Below, piece after piece: positions 17,561 to 27,251 of a stretch of 64,000 nt of DNA. Under the pieces are notes generated by a model. The model did not search any database and was not told where the DNA came from. It saw only the letters and a list, made by a program, of their open reading frames with translations. The DNA lies in contig CAVUIT010000018.1 of the NCBI GenBank assembly GCA_963741625.1, positions 124,001 through 188,000 of the forward strand, in the 5' to 3' direction. The stretch is from CAWBBA01 sp963741625. GTDB taxonomy: Bacteria; Desulfobacterota; Desulfomonilia; Desulfomonilales; Desulfomonilaceae. Position 1 is the first letter of the stretch. Each line of letters starts with the position of its first letter. A program made the translations under genes and the position numbers.

Positions 17561-18655
17561 GTGACCGACAAACAATTACCGTCTTATCTTCCAAAGAAGT
17601 TTCAGCGGATACACCTGGAGCTTACCAACAAGTGCAACTTCTCGTGCGTCTTTTGCCCGGATGGCCAGATGACCCGGAAGCGCGGAGTCATGGATGAAGC
17701 CCTGGCCCGATCTATTCTGGATCAGATTTCTGAGCTTGCCTTGGCAGAGAAAGTGACCTTTCACGTAATGGGGGAGCCGTTGTTGCATCCCCGTTTTTTC
17801 CCCATTCTGGATCATGCTCACGCTCGCGGTCTAGCAGTCGGGCTCACCACCAATGGGGCACTCCTGAAACCTGAGACGATACAGGCACTGGCGGAGAGAG
17901 ATCTGCACCAAATAGATATTTCCTTGCAGACCCCGGACAGAGAGAGCTTCCTCGCCACCCGAGGGACGCGTATGGACTTTGATGATTACCGGGCACGAAT
18001 ACTCGATCTGTTGGCCGCGTGCGCTGCCAGACCTTCGCTTCCCATCTTTAAGTTCCGTATCATGACCACGTCCTTTGCGAAGAAGATGCGAGATCAGCTT
18101 GGTATACCCAATTTTATGGGCAGCTCGGACGTTCTAAGGAATACGATCCTGGAATGGGCACAAATAATTTATCAGCGGCTCGGCCTGGACGGCGACAGAG
18201 AGAACCTGTCCCAAAAGATAAAGAGAATCGGCATTCATGGGTGGAACGTAATCGAGATCAGCCCAAATGTCTTCATAGAGACTTACGTGCTCACCGACTG
18301 GGGTAACGCCTTTGCCGGAAACGATGTTATCGAGGCGGGACACGGCTATTGTTTCGGAATGCGCGACCATTTTGCCGTTCTCTACTCAGGGGATGTTGTC
18401 CTATGCTGCGTAGACTTTGACGGCCGCACCTCGATAGGTAATCTGAAGGATTCATCGCTCCTTGAAATTCTCCGCGGCCCTGAACTTGAACGTATAATGA
18501 AAGGGTTTCGGCTAGGACGTCTAGTCCACCCGCACTGTCGTCGATGCCTGGGAAGCGGCAGCCGTTTTGGCTCATGGGTCAAGCCCGCTGCATCCATCCT
18601 GGGACTGAAGATTCTCAAGCCTTTCTTCTACCGCAAATACAAGTTGTTCGATTGA
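17561..18655 (+). CDS. Radical SAM protein with SPASM-type C-terminal cluster
   Basis: This 364-residue protein has the radical-SAM cluster motif CNFSCVFC followed by PDGQMTRKRG, and a GEPLLHPRF segment (the GGEP-like SAM-binding motif), so it cleaves S-adenosylmethionine with a [4Fe-4S] cluster. C-terminal cysteines (GYCFGMRD, VVLCCVDFDG, CRRCLGSG) form a SPASM-like auxiliary cluster region. The GTG at 17561 with GAAGG upstream is preferred; an earlier start would lie inside the repeat. Closest types are peptide-maturation or heme/cofactor-related radical-SAM enzymes, but no precursor peptide is adjacent except possibly the small genes that follow. The substrate is not known. Confidence 0.85.
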   Translation: MTDKQLPSYLPKKFQRIHLELTNKCNFSCVFCPDGQMTRKRGVMDEALARSILDQISELALAEKVTFHVMGEPLLHPRFFPILDHAHARGLAVGLTTNGALLKPETIQALAERDLHQIDISLQTPDRESFLATRGTRMDFDDYRARILDLLAACAARPSLPIFKFRIMTTSFAKKMRDQLGIPNFMGSSDVLRNTILEWAQIIYQRLGLDGDRENLSQKIKRIGIHGWNVIEISPNVFIETYVLTDWGNAFAGNDVIEAGHGYCFGMRDHFAVLYSGDVVLCCVDFDGRTSIGNLKDSSLLEILRGPELERIMKGFRLGRLVHPHCRRCLGSGSRFGSWVKPAASILGLKILKPFFYRKYKLFD

Positions 18656-18888
18656 GACGTTGAAATTATTGCGTGAATCTTCCGGCAAGTAAGCGGCTGC
18701 TCCTTGATTCTTGGGAAAGAAAGGTTTACCTATAAATAAGATCATATGCCGGAAGGACGGGGGCCCGAATAGTGATTTCCTCTGAACGAGAGGAAAAGCA
18801 AAGATAGCGAATCTCCGACGGCAGATCCGTCAGAAACTGCCCGACAATGGCTTCAAATGCTGTTTTCGGGCTACCAGGAGGCAAAAAG

Positions 18889-19182
18889 ATGGACAAAGAT
18901 CCCACATGTCCGCATTGCGGCACCGAGATGGATCCTATCGAGACTCCGCTGGATTCATCCTGGGGTGGCGAGACACATTATGTCTGCTTTAATGACGAAT
19001 GTTGCTACTTCAAGAATAGCTGGGAAGCCCTTGATATGCAGGGAGTCACAAAGACAGGTTATCGTTGCCGTATAGACGCCCGGGGAGCGTGCGGTCCAAT
19101 GGCAGTTTGGTCTTCCGACGCTCTGAAGGATCAGGTCTGCCGGAAAGTCGAAGAAGAGGCTTCTGGAAAAGGCGCTGATTGA
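18889..19182 (+). CDS. Small zinc-ribbon protein, Ogr/Delta-like family
   Basis: The 97-residue protein has CPHCG near the N-terminus, VCFNDECCYFKNSW in the middle, and CGPMAVWSSDALK at the C-terminus, a pattern seen in deltaproteobacterial proteins annotated as Ogr/Delta-like zinc fingers. The ATG at 18889 follows GGAGGCAAAAAG, an excellent ribosome-binding site; the reading frame is open further upstream but without one. Function unknown; the name reflects a weak similarity to phage transcription activators. An intrinsic terminator follows. Confidence 0.7.
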   Translation: MDKDPTCPHCGTEMDPIETPLDSSWGGETHYVCFNDECCYFKNSWEALDMQGVTKTGYRCRIDARGACGPMAVWSSDALKDQVCRKVEEEASGKGAD

Positions 19183-19211
19183 CGAGATGCCACAACTGAT
19201 ATTTGGTGCAA

Positions 19212-19240
19212 GGGCGACTTACAGGTCGCCCGTTTTGTTG
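19212..19240 (+). terminator. Intrinsic terminator after the zinc-ribbon gene
   Basis: GGGCGAC (19212-19218), a six-base loop and GTCGCCC (19225-19231) are followed directly by GTTTTGTT. This is a compact GC-rich hairpin with a U-rich tail, 30 bases after the stop codon. It separates the zinc-ribbon gene from the candidate selenoprotein, which must therefore have its own promoter. Confidence 0.7.
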
Positions 19241-19345
19241 GTGGCGTAGTAGTGTAGCGATTCTCAAAAAAAGGATGACAAACATTCGCCGGTGAGGTAC
19301 ATATAACTCTCTTTTTAGCCATGTGTCATAGTGAAGGAGGAAAGG

Positions 19346-19618
19346 ATGCAGTGGATTAAGCCAGCTAAGATATTTCTTTTGGTGGCCGTCGTTGCTATCG
19401 CGGCCGTGCCTTTTGCCGCGGAAGCGGGCTGATGTGGTTTTGTCCCCTCCTGGTCAGGGGGAGGCAGCAGTTATAATTCGGGGGCAGCTTCTTATGGAGC
19501 CGGCGGGTACGGTTATGGATACTACGGATATCCCGGCCAGTTCGACTACGGACAAGCTCCGGCCCGGACCTACAAAGCCAAGAAGCGATCTTCCAAAGCA
19601 AAGCCGGTCAATCAATAA
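19346..19618 (+). CDS. Candidate selenoprotein: exported small Gly/Tyr-rich protein with in-frame TGA
   Basis: An ATG at 19346 with an ideal GGAGGAAAGG site opens a frame encoding MQWIKPAKIFLLVAVVAIAA and a signal-peptide end (VPFAAEAG). Codon 29 is TGA (19430-19432), directly followed by TGT (Cys). The same frame then runs on without interruption to a TAA at 19616-19618 and encodes CGFVPSWSGGGSSYNSG, a run of GYGYGYYGYPG, and a basic tail ending KAKPVNQ. If TGA is read as selenocysteine, the protein has 90 residues with a Sec-Cys pair at the mature N-terminus. Selenocysteine insertion is plausible because selA and selB are both in this window and a SECIS-like hairpin follows the TGA. Composition resembles secreted Gly/Tyr-rich or sulfur-globule-like proteins. 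Alternative: a TGC/TGT misread as TGA, or a 28-residue peptide. No function can be assigned. Confidence 0.6.
19446..19464 (+). promoter_or_regulatory. SECIS-like hairpin in the candidate selenoprotein mRNA
   Basis: CCTCCT (19446-19451) pairs with GGGAGG (19459-19464), the innermost pair being a U-G wobble, and exposes the 7-base loop GGTCAGG. The loop starts 19 bases after the TGA. Bacterial SECIS elements need an apical loop with a G in the first positions (GGU in E. coli fdhF) about 16-37 bases after the UGA, and this hairpin meets both conditions. An alternative pairing (19444-19448 with 19456-19460) also leaves GGT in the loop. It would bind SelB. Confidence 0.55.
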
Positions 19619-19713
19619 GCGATAAGATTATCCAGCTACGCGGGAGGATCTCACCAGAATGAGGTCCTCCTGATTGTGAATCCCAGCTCGGAATAGCACG
19701 GCAGGAAAATGAG

Positions 19714-19761
19714 AGGCCGGAAGCTCTGTGTCCCACATCGGGGCACAAATACTTCCGGCCT
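19714..19761 (-). terminator. Long hairpin with T-rich tail on the minus strand
   Basis: AGGCCGGAAG (19714-19723) pairs perfectly with 19752-19761, with further pairing inside. Read on the minus strand the hairpin is followed by CTCATTTTCC. It lies 31 bases after the stop of the small membrane-peptide gene and fits as its terminator. Confidence 0.55.
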
Positions 19762-19791
19762 TGTGGTTAACGCGGTCGAATAGTCGACTTC

Positions 19792-19875
19792 CTACATTCC
19801 CGACCAGTCTTTCTTATTTCCGAAAGCAAGCCAAAGAACTGCTGTTGTTACCGATACTACTAAAAGTATCTCCAT
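19792..19875 (-). CDS. 27-residue single-span membrane peptide
   Basis: An ATG at 19875 with GGTGGAGGTGAGG just upstream opens a 27-codon frame. It encodes MEILLVVSVTTAVLWLAFG followed by NKKDWSGM and a TAG stop. The hydrophobic stretch of about 18 residues followed by a Lys-Lys turn is what a small single-pass inner-membrane subunit such as KdpF or CydX looks like, but I do not recognise the family. A strong ribosome-binding site and a following terminator-like hairpin on the same strand support a real gene. No partner complex is encoded nearby. Confidence 0.5.
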   Translation of the reverse strand: MEILLVVSVTTAVLWLAFGNKKDWSGM

Positions 19876-19961
19876 CTGTGCCTCACCTCCACCGAACATT
19901 CTCACTACAGGAGGAGGCAACATCATGTCAATAGCATTTTTGTCTAGGACTGGCGGCCGTT

Positions 19962-21059
19962 TCAGAGGCGTCCTTCCAAAGAATGAGCGTACCCCGTCAA
20001 TTCCGCATACCCACGCCCCTTAATTTTCTTTCCGTCCCGGAACCCCTGGGCAGTGACCGCGCCCTCCCAGTAGATAATCCCTGTTGACGATCCGGAGGTA
20101 AGCTCCTGGGCTTCAATTGCGGGTGTGACCTCCAGCCTGATGTTACGGCCGGGGATCTCCACGGTCCAACCGGACGGATAGACAGCCTTTGTCGTGGGAC
20201 TTGTCCATGTTCCTTTGGGCAAGATCACGATCCGTTCTTCCTCCAGGTCAACCGCAGGGCCTTCCTTGGGAACGAAGGTGCCGAAGGCTCGCTCAAACGT
20301 GTTATCCTTCTTTCGCAAATGGAACACCATGACCTCGGTTCCGTCATCGAGTTGAAGACTGAACCAGTCCCATCCGCTCTGGTCGTTCTGGAGAATGCTG
20401 GAACCGAATTCATGATCCATCCAGGCCAGCCCTGTGACCGTGTGGTTGATGCCCTTGAAGGTCAAGGTCCCTTCTGCCTTGAGTCTTGTGAAAGAGTAAT
20501 AGTAAGATGCTTGATCTTTTGAATCTCCCTTCCGGCTGAACCCCGCGTCACCGTGCAAAACAACCGGCTTCAGCGGCAGGAGCCGAAGGTTGAGCGCGTA
20601 GTCTTGCTCTCTGGCTGTAATTTGTATCTCGTCTCCCTGCATCTTCGCGGTCCAGTCTCTGGCGCCGACGTCGAGATCGCCCAGGGCCGCGTGAGCAAGT
20701 CCCGGACCCTTGCGTGTCAAAAGTTCGGTGTGGAAGAATTCACGGTTGTTAATGTCGGTGATGGCAAAATGGGCTGGATATAGGTCCCTGACCGCCCAGG
20801 CGGACAGTTTACGCGTAGGTTCACGGACTAGGGTGCGGCGAAAAAAAGTCAATTGGAATCCCCACCCGTGATCTTTGTCGGTATCAAGGTTCCCTGTGAA
20901 ATACCACCACTCCGTCTGAAAATCAGGATGCTTTCCATGATCTTTGGGGAAGGTGAGGACTCGCCGCGGGCCTGTGTCGGCAATTGGAACTTCCGAGGCC
21001 AAGGGTACGGACGGAAAAAAGGCCAGTGCGCACAGCCAAACTGCCAAGATTCGAATCAC
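19962..21059 (-). CDS. Secreted CrtC/AttH-like lipocalin-fold hydrolase
   Basis: The family (COG5621, carotenoid 1,2-hydratase-like) is recognised by FQTEWWYFTGNLDT, FQLTFFRRTL, AWMDHEFGSS and GWDWFSLQLDDGTEVMVFHL. A signal peptide (IRILAVWLCALAFFPSVPLA) starts at a GTG at 21059 preceded by AAGGAG; longer in-frame starts lack such a site. The mature protein of about 340 residues should be periplasmic or outer-membrane-associated. It has two tandem lipocalin-like domains in known relatives. The substrate is unknown; no carotenoid gene is nearby, so a CrtC reaction should not be assumed. Confidence 0.85.
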   Translation of the reverse strand: MIRILAVWLCALAFFPSVPLASEVPIADTGPRRVLTFPKDHGKHPDFQTEWWYFTGNLDTDKDHGWGFQLTFFRRTLVREPTRKLSAWAVRDLYPAHFAITDINNREFFHTELLTRKGPGLAHAALGDLDVGARDWTAKMQGDEIQITAREQDYALNLRLLPLKPVVLHGDAGFSRKGDSKDQASYYYSFTRLKAEGTLTFKGINHTVTGLAWMDHEFGSSILQNDQSGWDWFSLQLDDGTEVMVFHLRKKDNTFERAFGTFVPKEGPAVDLEEERIVILPKGTWTSPTTKAVYPSGWTVEIPGRNIRLEVTPAIEAQELTSGSSTGIIYWEGAVTAQGFRDGKKIKGRGYAELTGYAHSLEGRL

Positions 21060-21235
21060 TATCAACTCCTTGTCTAAAGAGTGAACGTACGGAATTATGG
21101 CAGACATCCGCGGTTGAGGTGAAGCTCTTTGAGCATGACGGAACAAAAGCGATCATCCTTGGAGTTAATATGGTATAGGAAGCAGCGGTCCACAGGGTAA
21201 ACTCAGATACAAGATTACAGCGGAGCCATTTGAGC

Positions 21236-22532
21236 ATGACGACTCTCAAATTCATCCACGCGGCGGACATCCACTTGGGCCGCCCCTTCTCTGGTTTGAG
21301 GCGGTCCAGTCCGGAGCTGGGAAACCTTTTCTTACAGGCAGGATACGATGCCTGGGACCGGATTGTCACTACCGCGATTGATCGGAGCGTGGATTTCTTG
21401 ACCCTCGGTGGGGATGTGTTTGACGCCCCTAATCCGACAGTTCGCGCTAGGGTTGCGTTCAAGAATGGTGTGGAGCGTCTTTATGATGCGAGAATCCCGA
21501 TTTACCTGGCAGTGGGTAACCACGACCCGTTAAAGAGTTTTCCCGAATCGCTGCGAACTCTGCCGGGGCTGCATCTTTTCGGTCCAAATCCTGAAGGGAT
21601 GCGGTTTGCAGGCCAAGAACAGACTGCATGGTGTGATGATTTTCGGCGCGGGATTTGAGACGGCTGTAATCACCGATAATCTCGTCAGGAAGTTCCGCCG
21701 GGATCCGGGAGTGGACCTGGCCATAGGCGTTGTGCACACGAATGTTGCCGGAACATCGGGACATGAGAATTACTCACCGTGTACGCTGGATGATCTGAGG
21801 ACTGCGGGGATGGATATCTGGTGTTTAGGTCACGTTCATTCATCTGAGATCCTGTCGCAGGACCCTCTGATTCTGTATCCGGGGACAAGCCAGGGGGCCC
21901 ATATTAACGAAAGCGGCCCTCGAGGCTGTCATCTGATTGTCGTACAGGCCGGCAGCGCTGCCGTGGCGGAATTCATACCACTGGCGCCCGTCTGTTGGCT
22001 CAGAGTGGATCTGGATGTGACGGAGTGTCAGAGTGCCGAGGATCTCGTGGACGAGGCCGTGGCCCTGTGTTCCCATACTTCTCTCGATGCAGACGTCATC
22101 CGGGCCGTCGTGGTGCGCCTAAACCTGACGGGACAGGGTGGTTCGCAAGGGCTTGGAACGATAGCAAGAGATCCGGAGTTTTTCGAGGTCCTGTGCGAAC
22201 GGCTGGCAACACTGTCTTTGCCTGTGTTCCCCGAATCTGTGCGCGATTCGACCCGATCATCTACGAGTCTGAACTCGTTGAAGGATGAAGAGGGTTTTCT
22301 GGGGGACTTTCTCGAACTGTGCCGAAGATCGGTCGAGGAGCCCGCCATGCGTGACCATCTCCTGGGAGGGATGCAGGCTGAGCTTTTGAAAAAGCTGCAT
22401 AGGCGCTATATACCCGCGGAACTTGACCTCGAAGGACTGAAGAATGACTCAAAAGCAGTTGCAACTCTGCTAAATGAGGCCGGTGATCTGGTAGCTCGAA
22501 TGTTCTTGGAATCTCGGGACATAGGCTCTTGA
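21236..22532 (+). CDS. yhaO: YhaO-type DNA repair exonuclease (one frameshift)
   Basis: A calcineurin-like metallophosphoesterase related to SbcD/Mre11: FIHAADIHLG (metal ligands Asp and His), GGDVFD, VGNHD, then GVVHTN and LGHVH in the second part. The frame breaks near 21620; removing one C joins MRFAG to KNRLHGVMIFGAGFE and gives 431 residues. The family-specific capping domain follows (about 260-420). It is paired with the yhaN-type ATPase downstream, the same arrangement as in Bacillus, and the two are expected to form a Rad50-Mre11-like end-processing complex. Confidence 0.88.
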
Positions 22533-22548
22533 GATGCGTTTAGAAGCA

Positions 22549-22645
22549 ACCGTTCACCGGTCAGTTGGTGACCGGCACGGAGGCCGGTCCTACAGGGCTT
22601 ATGGTAGGGTCGGCTGTCCCTGCCGGCCACGGTTCAGGCCTGGTA
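22549..22645. repeat. GC-rich palindromic spacer between yhaO and yhaN
   Basis: The 212-base gap holds overlapping inverted repeats such as CGGTCA-GTTGG-TGACCG and several GGCCGG/CCGGCC blocks. It is composed like the repeats at 861-913 and 36903-36947. It separates two genes that normally lie close together and so is probably a late insertion. Confidence 0.4.
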
Positions 22646-22744
22646 AACCGCTTTCCCGATGGTCGGTTACATTGGCCGTTCACCGGACTGCAGCGGATTG
22701 CGCCCAAAAAAATTTTGAAACGGGGGTCATAAGGACAGGCGGAA

Positions 22745-25700
22745 ATGTGGGTCGAGGAAATATCTATTGAAAGCTTCGGTGCCTGCAAGCACGTAATGAT
22801 TAGTGATCTTGGCCCAGGGCTGACGGTGATCGTCGGTCCCAATGAAGCAGGAAAGAGCACGATCTTGGAATTTATGCGTTGCATTTTCTTCGGCTTCAGA
22901 AGAAAGAGCGGGAGGATAAACATCTATGAGACCCCGGAAGGGACCCCACGAAAGGGATGGATGACGGTTCATACAGGACAAAGCGGAAGACTCCGCATCC
23001 AACGGACTGAAAAGGTGGGTCGCAAAGACGGGGTTCTGACGATTTCGGATGAAAGGGGGAACGACCTCGACACGGCGGCCTTACCCTTGTTTCGTGCAGG
23101 ACTAGAGAGAGCTGCGTACGAGACGCTATTTGCCTTCGATCTTGACCGGCTGCGACAATTGGACCAAGAAGCCCTTCGAGGCAAGATCGTCTCTGCGGCG
23201 CTGGGTTCCGTGGCTGTGAATCCTCTCGACATCCTCAAAACGTTGAACGAGCGCGTCAAGCTGCTGATGAAACAATCCATGAAGGAGGATGAATCGCTGT
23301 GGGCAATTCAGTCACGCATGAGCGCACTGGACAAACAACTCAAGGAACTCGCCCAAGAACCTGTGAAGCATTCTGAACTCAAGGCGCGCCTGGTGACGGT
23401 CGATCAAAGGCGCGGACAAATATCGGCTGAAATTGAGAACAAGGAGGTTTGCCTGCAAAATCTGGCGAATATCAACCGCTATGAAGATCAATGGAAGAAG
23501 CTGGTCTCGCTGGATCACGAATCACTGAGGTTTCAAGACGCTCGTGACTTCCCGACGGATGGAATCCCCCGTTTGGAACAGGCCCTGGACAGAAAGCGTG
23601 AAGCCTCGCAAGAGGCATCGGAATTGGAAGAGCGCCTGAGCCTTCTCAGGGATCAAGTAGGAAGCCTCAATCCGGATATGGCGCTCCTGGAGAATGCGGA
23701 CTCCCTTGACTCGCTGATTCGGGATGCCCGAAGCATGGCTCGACGACCCCATGAAATACAACAATTGGAAGCTGCGCTAGCCCAGTCCAATCGCAACCTT
23801 GACGAAGAAATTGCCTCTCTTGGCAACGGCTGGAATCGGGAGCGGGTGATCCGATCCGACCCCTCACTGGTTCTCGACGAGGAAATCCGGACATTTATGG
23901 ATTTATGGCGAAGCTGCGGCGTGAAGATAGCGGGCCTGGAGACGCGGTGGGCCGAGTCCACGGAAAGGGTGAAACTCCAGGAAGAGAAGATGGAGCGTAG
24001 GGCCGCGGAATTGGCTCAGGTTATGCCCGACTGCGAAGGCTATCTTGAGCCAAGCATTCGTAACAGGCTCCAGGAATGGAAGGAGATTCACAGCGAAATT
24101 TCCGGCCTGGACGCGCGCCTTTCCGACAAAGGCGGAAGGGTCCGGCTTCTCATTGCGGAACGCGAAGAGGTGGATGCGAATCTGAAGAGACTGGCAGACG
24201 AACCCGCATCAGCGATCTCTCCGTTTTCTTTTTGGGGTCTCATGGCGCTGCTCAATGTTGCCGGAATCAGCATGCTGGTCTCCGCGTGGCTCAGCTCAAC
24301 TCCTGTCTTTCACATTCTACTTCTAACGGGCTCGTGCATGATTCTGTCCAGCGCCTTTGTTGTCCGCTGGAAGGTCCTTGAGGAACGCCGGCGCCGTGTC
24401 CGAGTCCATAGTGAGGAGGAGGTCCTCGAAGCAAAGAAGAGAAATGTCACGAGCGAGATAGTCGAGACGGAAAAAGAACGACGCGCTCTTCTGCAACAAA
24501 CCCATGACCTGAGGCAGAATCTTCGGGGAATTGCACGCGATGTCTTGGGCGATCCGGATGCGGGTGTGAATGAGGTTTTAGAAGCCGAAAGAGGGTCTCT
24601 GGCCGCTGAGGAACCGTTTCGCCGACGCCGCCTTCTTGAGGAAGAGTTGAAGTCTGACAGGGCGGATCTGGATCTCGAAAGAAGCCGGAATGCCGAAACG
24701 GTGAGGCTCCTGAAGGAAGCTGAGAGTGACTTCGAAACCCTGAAGCGAAAATGGGACGATTTCGCCGCGGATCATGGTTTGAATACCGGCTTAAAGCCTG
24801 AAACCGCACTGGAATTGGTTCGCCACCTCCGTGACGTGAAGAGCAAACTACGAAAGATCTCCGAACAACAAGATGCCTTGGAGACCATGAAGGGGGATTG
24901 GGAGGAGTTTTCTCATCGAGTGAGTGGGTTGGCTGAGGAAATGGGCCGTCCTCTGTCCCTGGGTGTCTCGCCCGTGGATCAGGTGGAGCTATGGGGTCGT
25001 GCCGAACGAGAAGCTTCTGACTCTCTCTCCGAAAAGAAGGTGATTCTGGAGAGGGTTAAGGAACATGAGATCCACTTACGGGTCTTGAGAAGGAGGATGG
25101 AGGACGCGGACAACCAGATAGGCGCGCTCATGGAAGCGGCTGCTACTGAAGATGAAGAGTCGTTCCGTGAGGTCTCGGAACGGCACGCAAGGTACAAGAC
25201 CGTCGAACAGGAACGCCGCGTTCTCATTGAAAATCTGTTGGCCGGGCTGCGAAAGGAAGACGAGGACATTTTGCGCGGGGAGATGAAGGCGCGCGATTGG
25301 GATGAGAGTCGACGCATGGCTGGATCCCTTGAGGAGGACCTACAGCGTCTGAGAGAAGAGTCCGAGGGGTTGGCCCGGGAGGCCGGCATGCTCACCAAGG
25401 AGATCGAGACCTTGGAGGCCCAAGATGAAACGGATCGTCTGCTGGCGGAGAAAGAAGAATTGCTGGCGCGGTTCGGCGACGGCCTCAAGGAATGGATTGT
25501 TTACAAGCTCTCATCCGATTTGCTGGAGCAGACCATAACAATGTACGAGTCGGAAAAGCAGCCCAAGCTTCTTGCACGGAGTTCTGAAATCTTCAGCGCA
25601 GTAACCGGTAACATCCTACACAAAGGTCCTCTTTCCACTGGATGGGGATCGCGTCAAAGTGGAACGCGCGGACGGCGTCAGGATCGAAGAGGAGCTGTTA

Positions 25701-25988
25701 AGTCGGGGGACGCAGGAACAGCTATATCTTTCCATGAGGTTGGCTCACCTGGACGTATACCATCGAGAGAAATTCAATATTCCCATGATGATGGATGACG
25801 TGCTGGTGAACTTTGACCACGCTAGGGCCCGCCGAACTGCCGATGCCCTGGTAAAATTTGCAGAGGAGACAGGCTTACAAATCCTGTTCTTTACCTGTCA
25901 TCCACACACCGCCGACCTTTTTCCCGACAGTGTTACCCGATTCCAATTGGGACCGACCCTGGTGGGAGAGGGGGGCTTTAACCATTGA
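22745..25988 (+). CDS. yhaN: YhaN-type AAA ATPase, Rad50/SbcC-like (one frameshift)
   Basis: The N-terminus has the ABC-type Walker A GPNEAGKSTILEFMRCIFFGF, and the C-terminus has TQEQLYLSMRLAHL (signature) and MMMDDVLVNFDHARARRTADAL (Walker B and D-loop). Between them lies a very long coiled coil interrupted near residues 495-540 by two hydrophobic segments (GLMALLNVAGISMLVSAWL and ILLLTGSCMILSSAFVV), a feature of YhaN-type membrane-tethered Rad50 relatives. The frame breaks near 25617; removing one C gives TGNIYTKVLFPLDGDRV and a protein of 1080 residues. It partners the yhaO nuclease. Confidence 0.9.
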
Positions 25989-26043
25989 AAACCACGTCGC
26001 GGTTCTCCGAGAATCCACGGCTGTTCATAGACTTGAAGGAGTA

Positions 26044-27064
26044 ATGATGCTTTCCGTTAACCCTCTATACCTCATGAAACATCGCGTAAGGCAAACAGGC
26101 TGCAATTGGAGCAAAACAGCCTTGGTCGTGGCAACTCTGATTATCTGGCCGGTCCTTGCCGGATCTCTTGCACTGGGCCAAACGGTTCCAAACCGGGGAC
26201 TCAGGGACTTACAGGAGGCGTTCAGGGCAGTTGCCAGGACGGTTAAACCCGCGGTGGTCAATGTTTCCGCGGTCAAGATACGTCAGCCCGGCAGACTGCG
26301 CCTGATTTGGATCCTTTCTTCGAGAATCATCCGTTTCGGGAATTCTTTGGCGATGAGTTTTTCCGCCAATTCTTCGGGGCCCAGAGAGGAACGCAGCGGT
26401 ACCGCCAGCAAGGGCTCGGGTCTGGCTTCATAATTGACCCGAGAGGCTACATAGTTACGAACCGACACGTCATCGCCGGAGCCGACGAGATCCAGGTGAC
26501 CCTTGAAGGTAAGAAGAAGTTCAAGGCAGCGGTGGTGGGCGCAGATCCAAAGACCGACGTGGCCATAATTAAGATTGATGGCCACAATCTGCCTTCTGTC
26601 AAGCTTGGGGATTCAAAGACTCTTGAAGTGGGGGACTGGGTGCTTGCTGTGGGCAATCCCTTCGGATTGACGCAAACGGTTACAGCAGGGATAGTGAGCG
26701 CCAAAGGGCGTTCCGACATGGGGATTCTCCATTATGAGGATTTCATCCAGACCGATGCTGCAATCAATCAGGGCAACTCTGGAGGCCCCCTCGTGAACAT
26801 AGAAGGAGAAGTAGTTGGGTTGAACACAGCCATCTTGTCCAGAGAGCGGCGGGCTCTGTGGGCATAGGCTTTGCGATCCCGGTGAACATCATCAAGAAGG
26901 TCGTTGACGCGGCCTTTTCGAAGAGACTTGCCGGTCCAGGCCGAAATAGCAGCCCCCCGCAAAGGCCGTTTGTGCCACGCAAGGCGCCTGCGCCGTCTCG
27001 CCAGGGCCAACCACTTCATGATCGTCCTGTCCCTTCCGGTCTGCACCAGGGCGGGAGCATCTGA
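26044..27064 (+). CDS. HtrA/DegP-like periplasmic serine protease without PDZ domain (two frameshifts)
   Basis: The catalytic triad is complete: His in TNRHVIAGADE, Asp in PKTDVAIIKID, Ser in INQGNSGGPLVN. A signal anchor (ALVVATLIIWPVLAGSLALG) precedes it. Two single bases are missing: a C near 26287 (giving RQPRQTAPDLDPFFENHPFR) and a G near 26846 (giving REAAGSVGIGFAIPVN). The restored protein has 340 residues. After the protease domain there is only a proline- and arginine-rich tail of about 45 residues instead of the usual one or two PDZ domains. AAGGAG precedes the first two ATGs. It lies directly behind yhaN on the same strand. Confidence 0.85.
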
Positions 27065-27171
27065 CGGGCCCGCTTAGACTCTTTCCGCCAGTCGCGTTAT
27101 TTCCATGCGATTTGGCAACAAATGGGGAAGTGTCCGCCTCTTCTTGCGCTGTTGAGGCGGAAACTTTACCC

Positions 27172-27199
27172 TTGACGGCAGGTTTCACTTTTATATAGA
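27172..27199 (+). promoter_or_regulatory. Candidate promoter of the 27252 gene
   Basis: TTGACG (27172-27177), 16 bases, TATAGA (27194-27199), about 50 bases upstream of the start codon. A hairpin with arms CCGCCTC (27134-27140) and GAGGCGG (27154-27160) lies between the protease gene and this promoter and may end upstream transcription. Confidence 0.45.
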
Positions 27200-27251
27200 T
27201 TCATGATGGTGTATTATGGAATTACTCTTCAGTCCAATATCGGAGGATTAA

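Noticed and set aside
19924..20022. Short plus-strand frame starting ATGTCAATAGC behind GGAGGAGG
   Set aside because: The ribosome-binding site is good, but the frame overlaps the 3' end of the CrtC-like gene on the other strand, is short, and its product looks random.
26858..27064. Separate small gene at the 3' end of the HtrA-like protease
   Set aside because: VGIGFAIPVNIIKKVV is the standard end of an HtrA protease domain, so it is a shifted part of the same gene.
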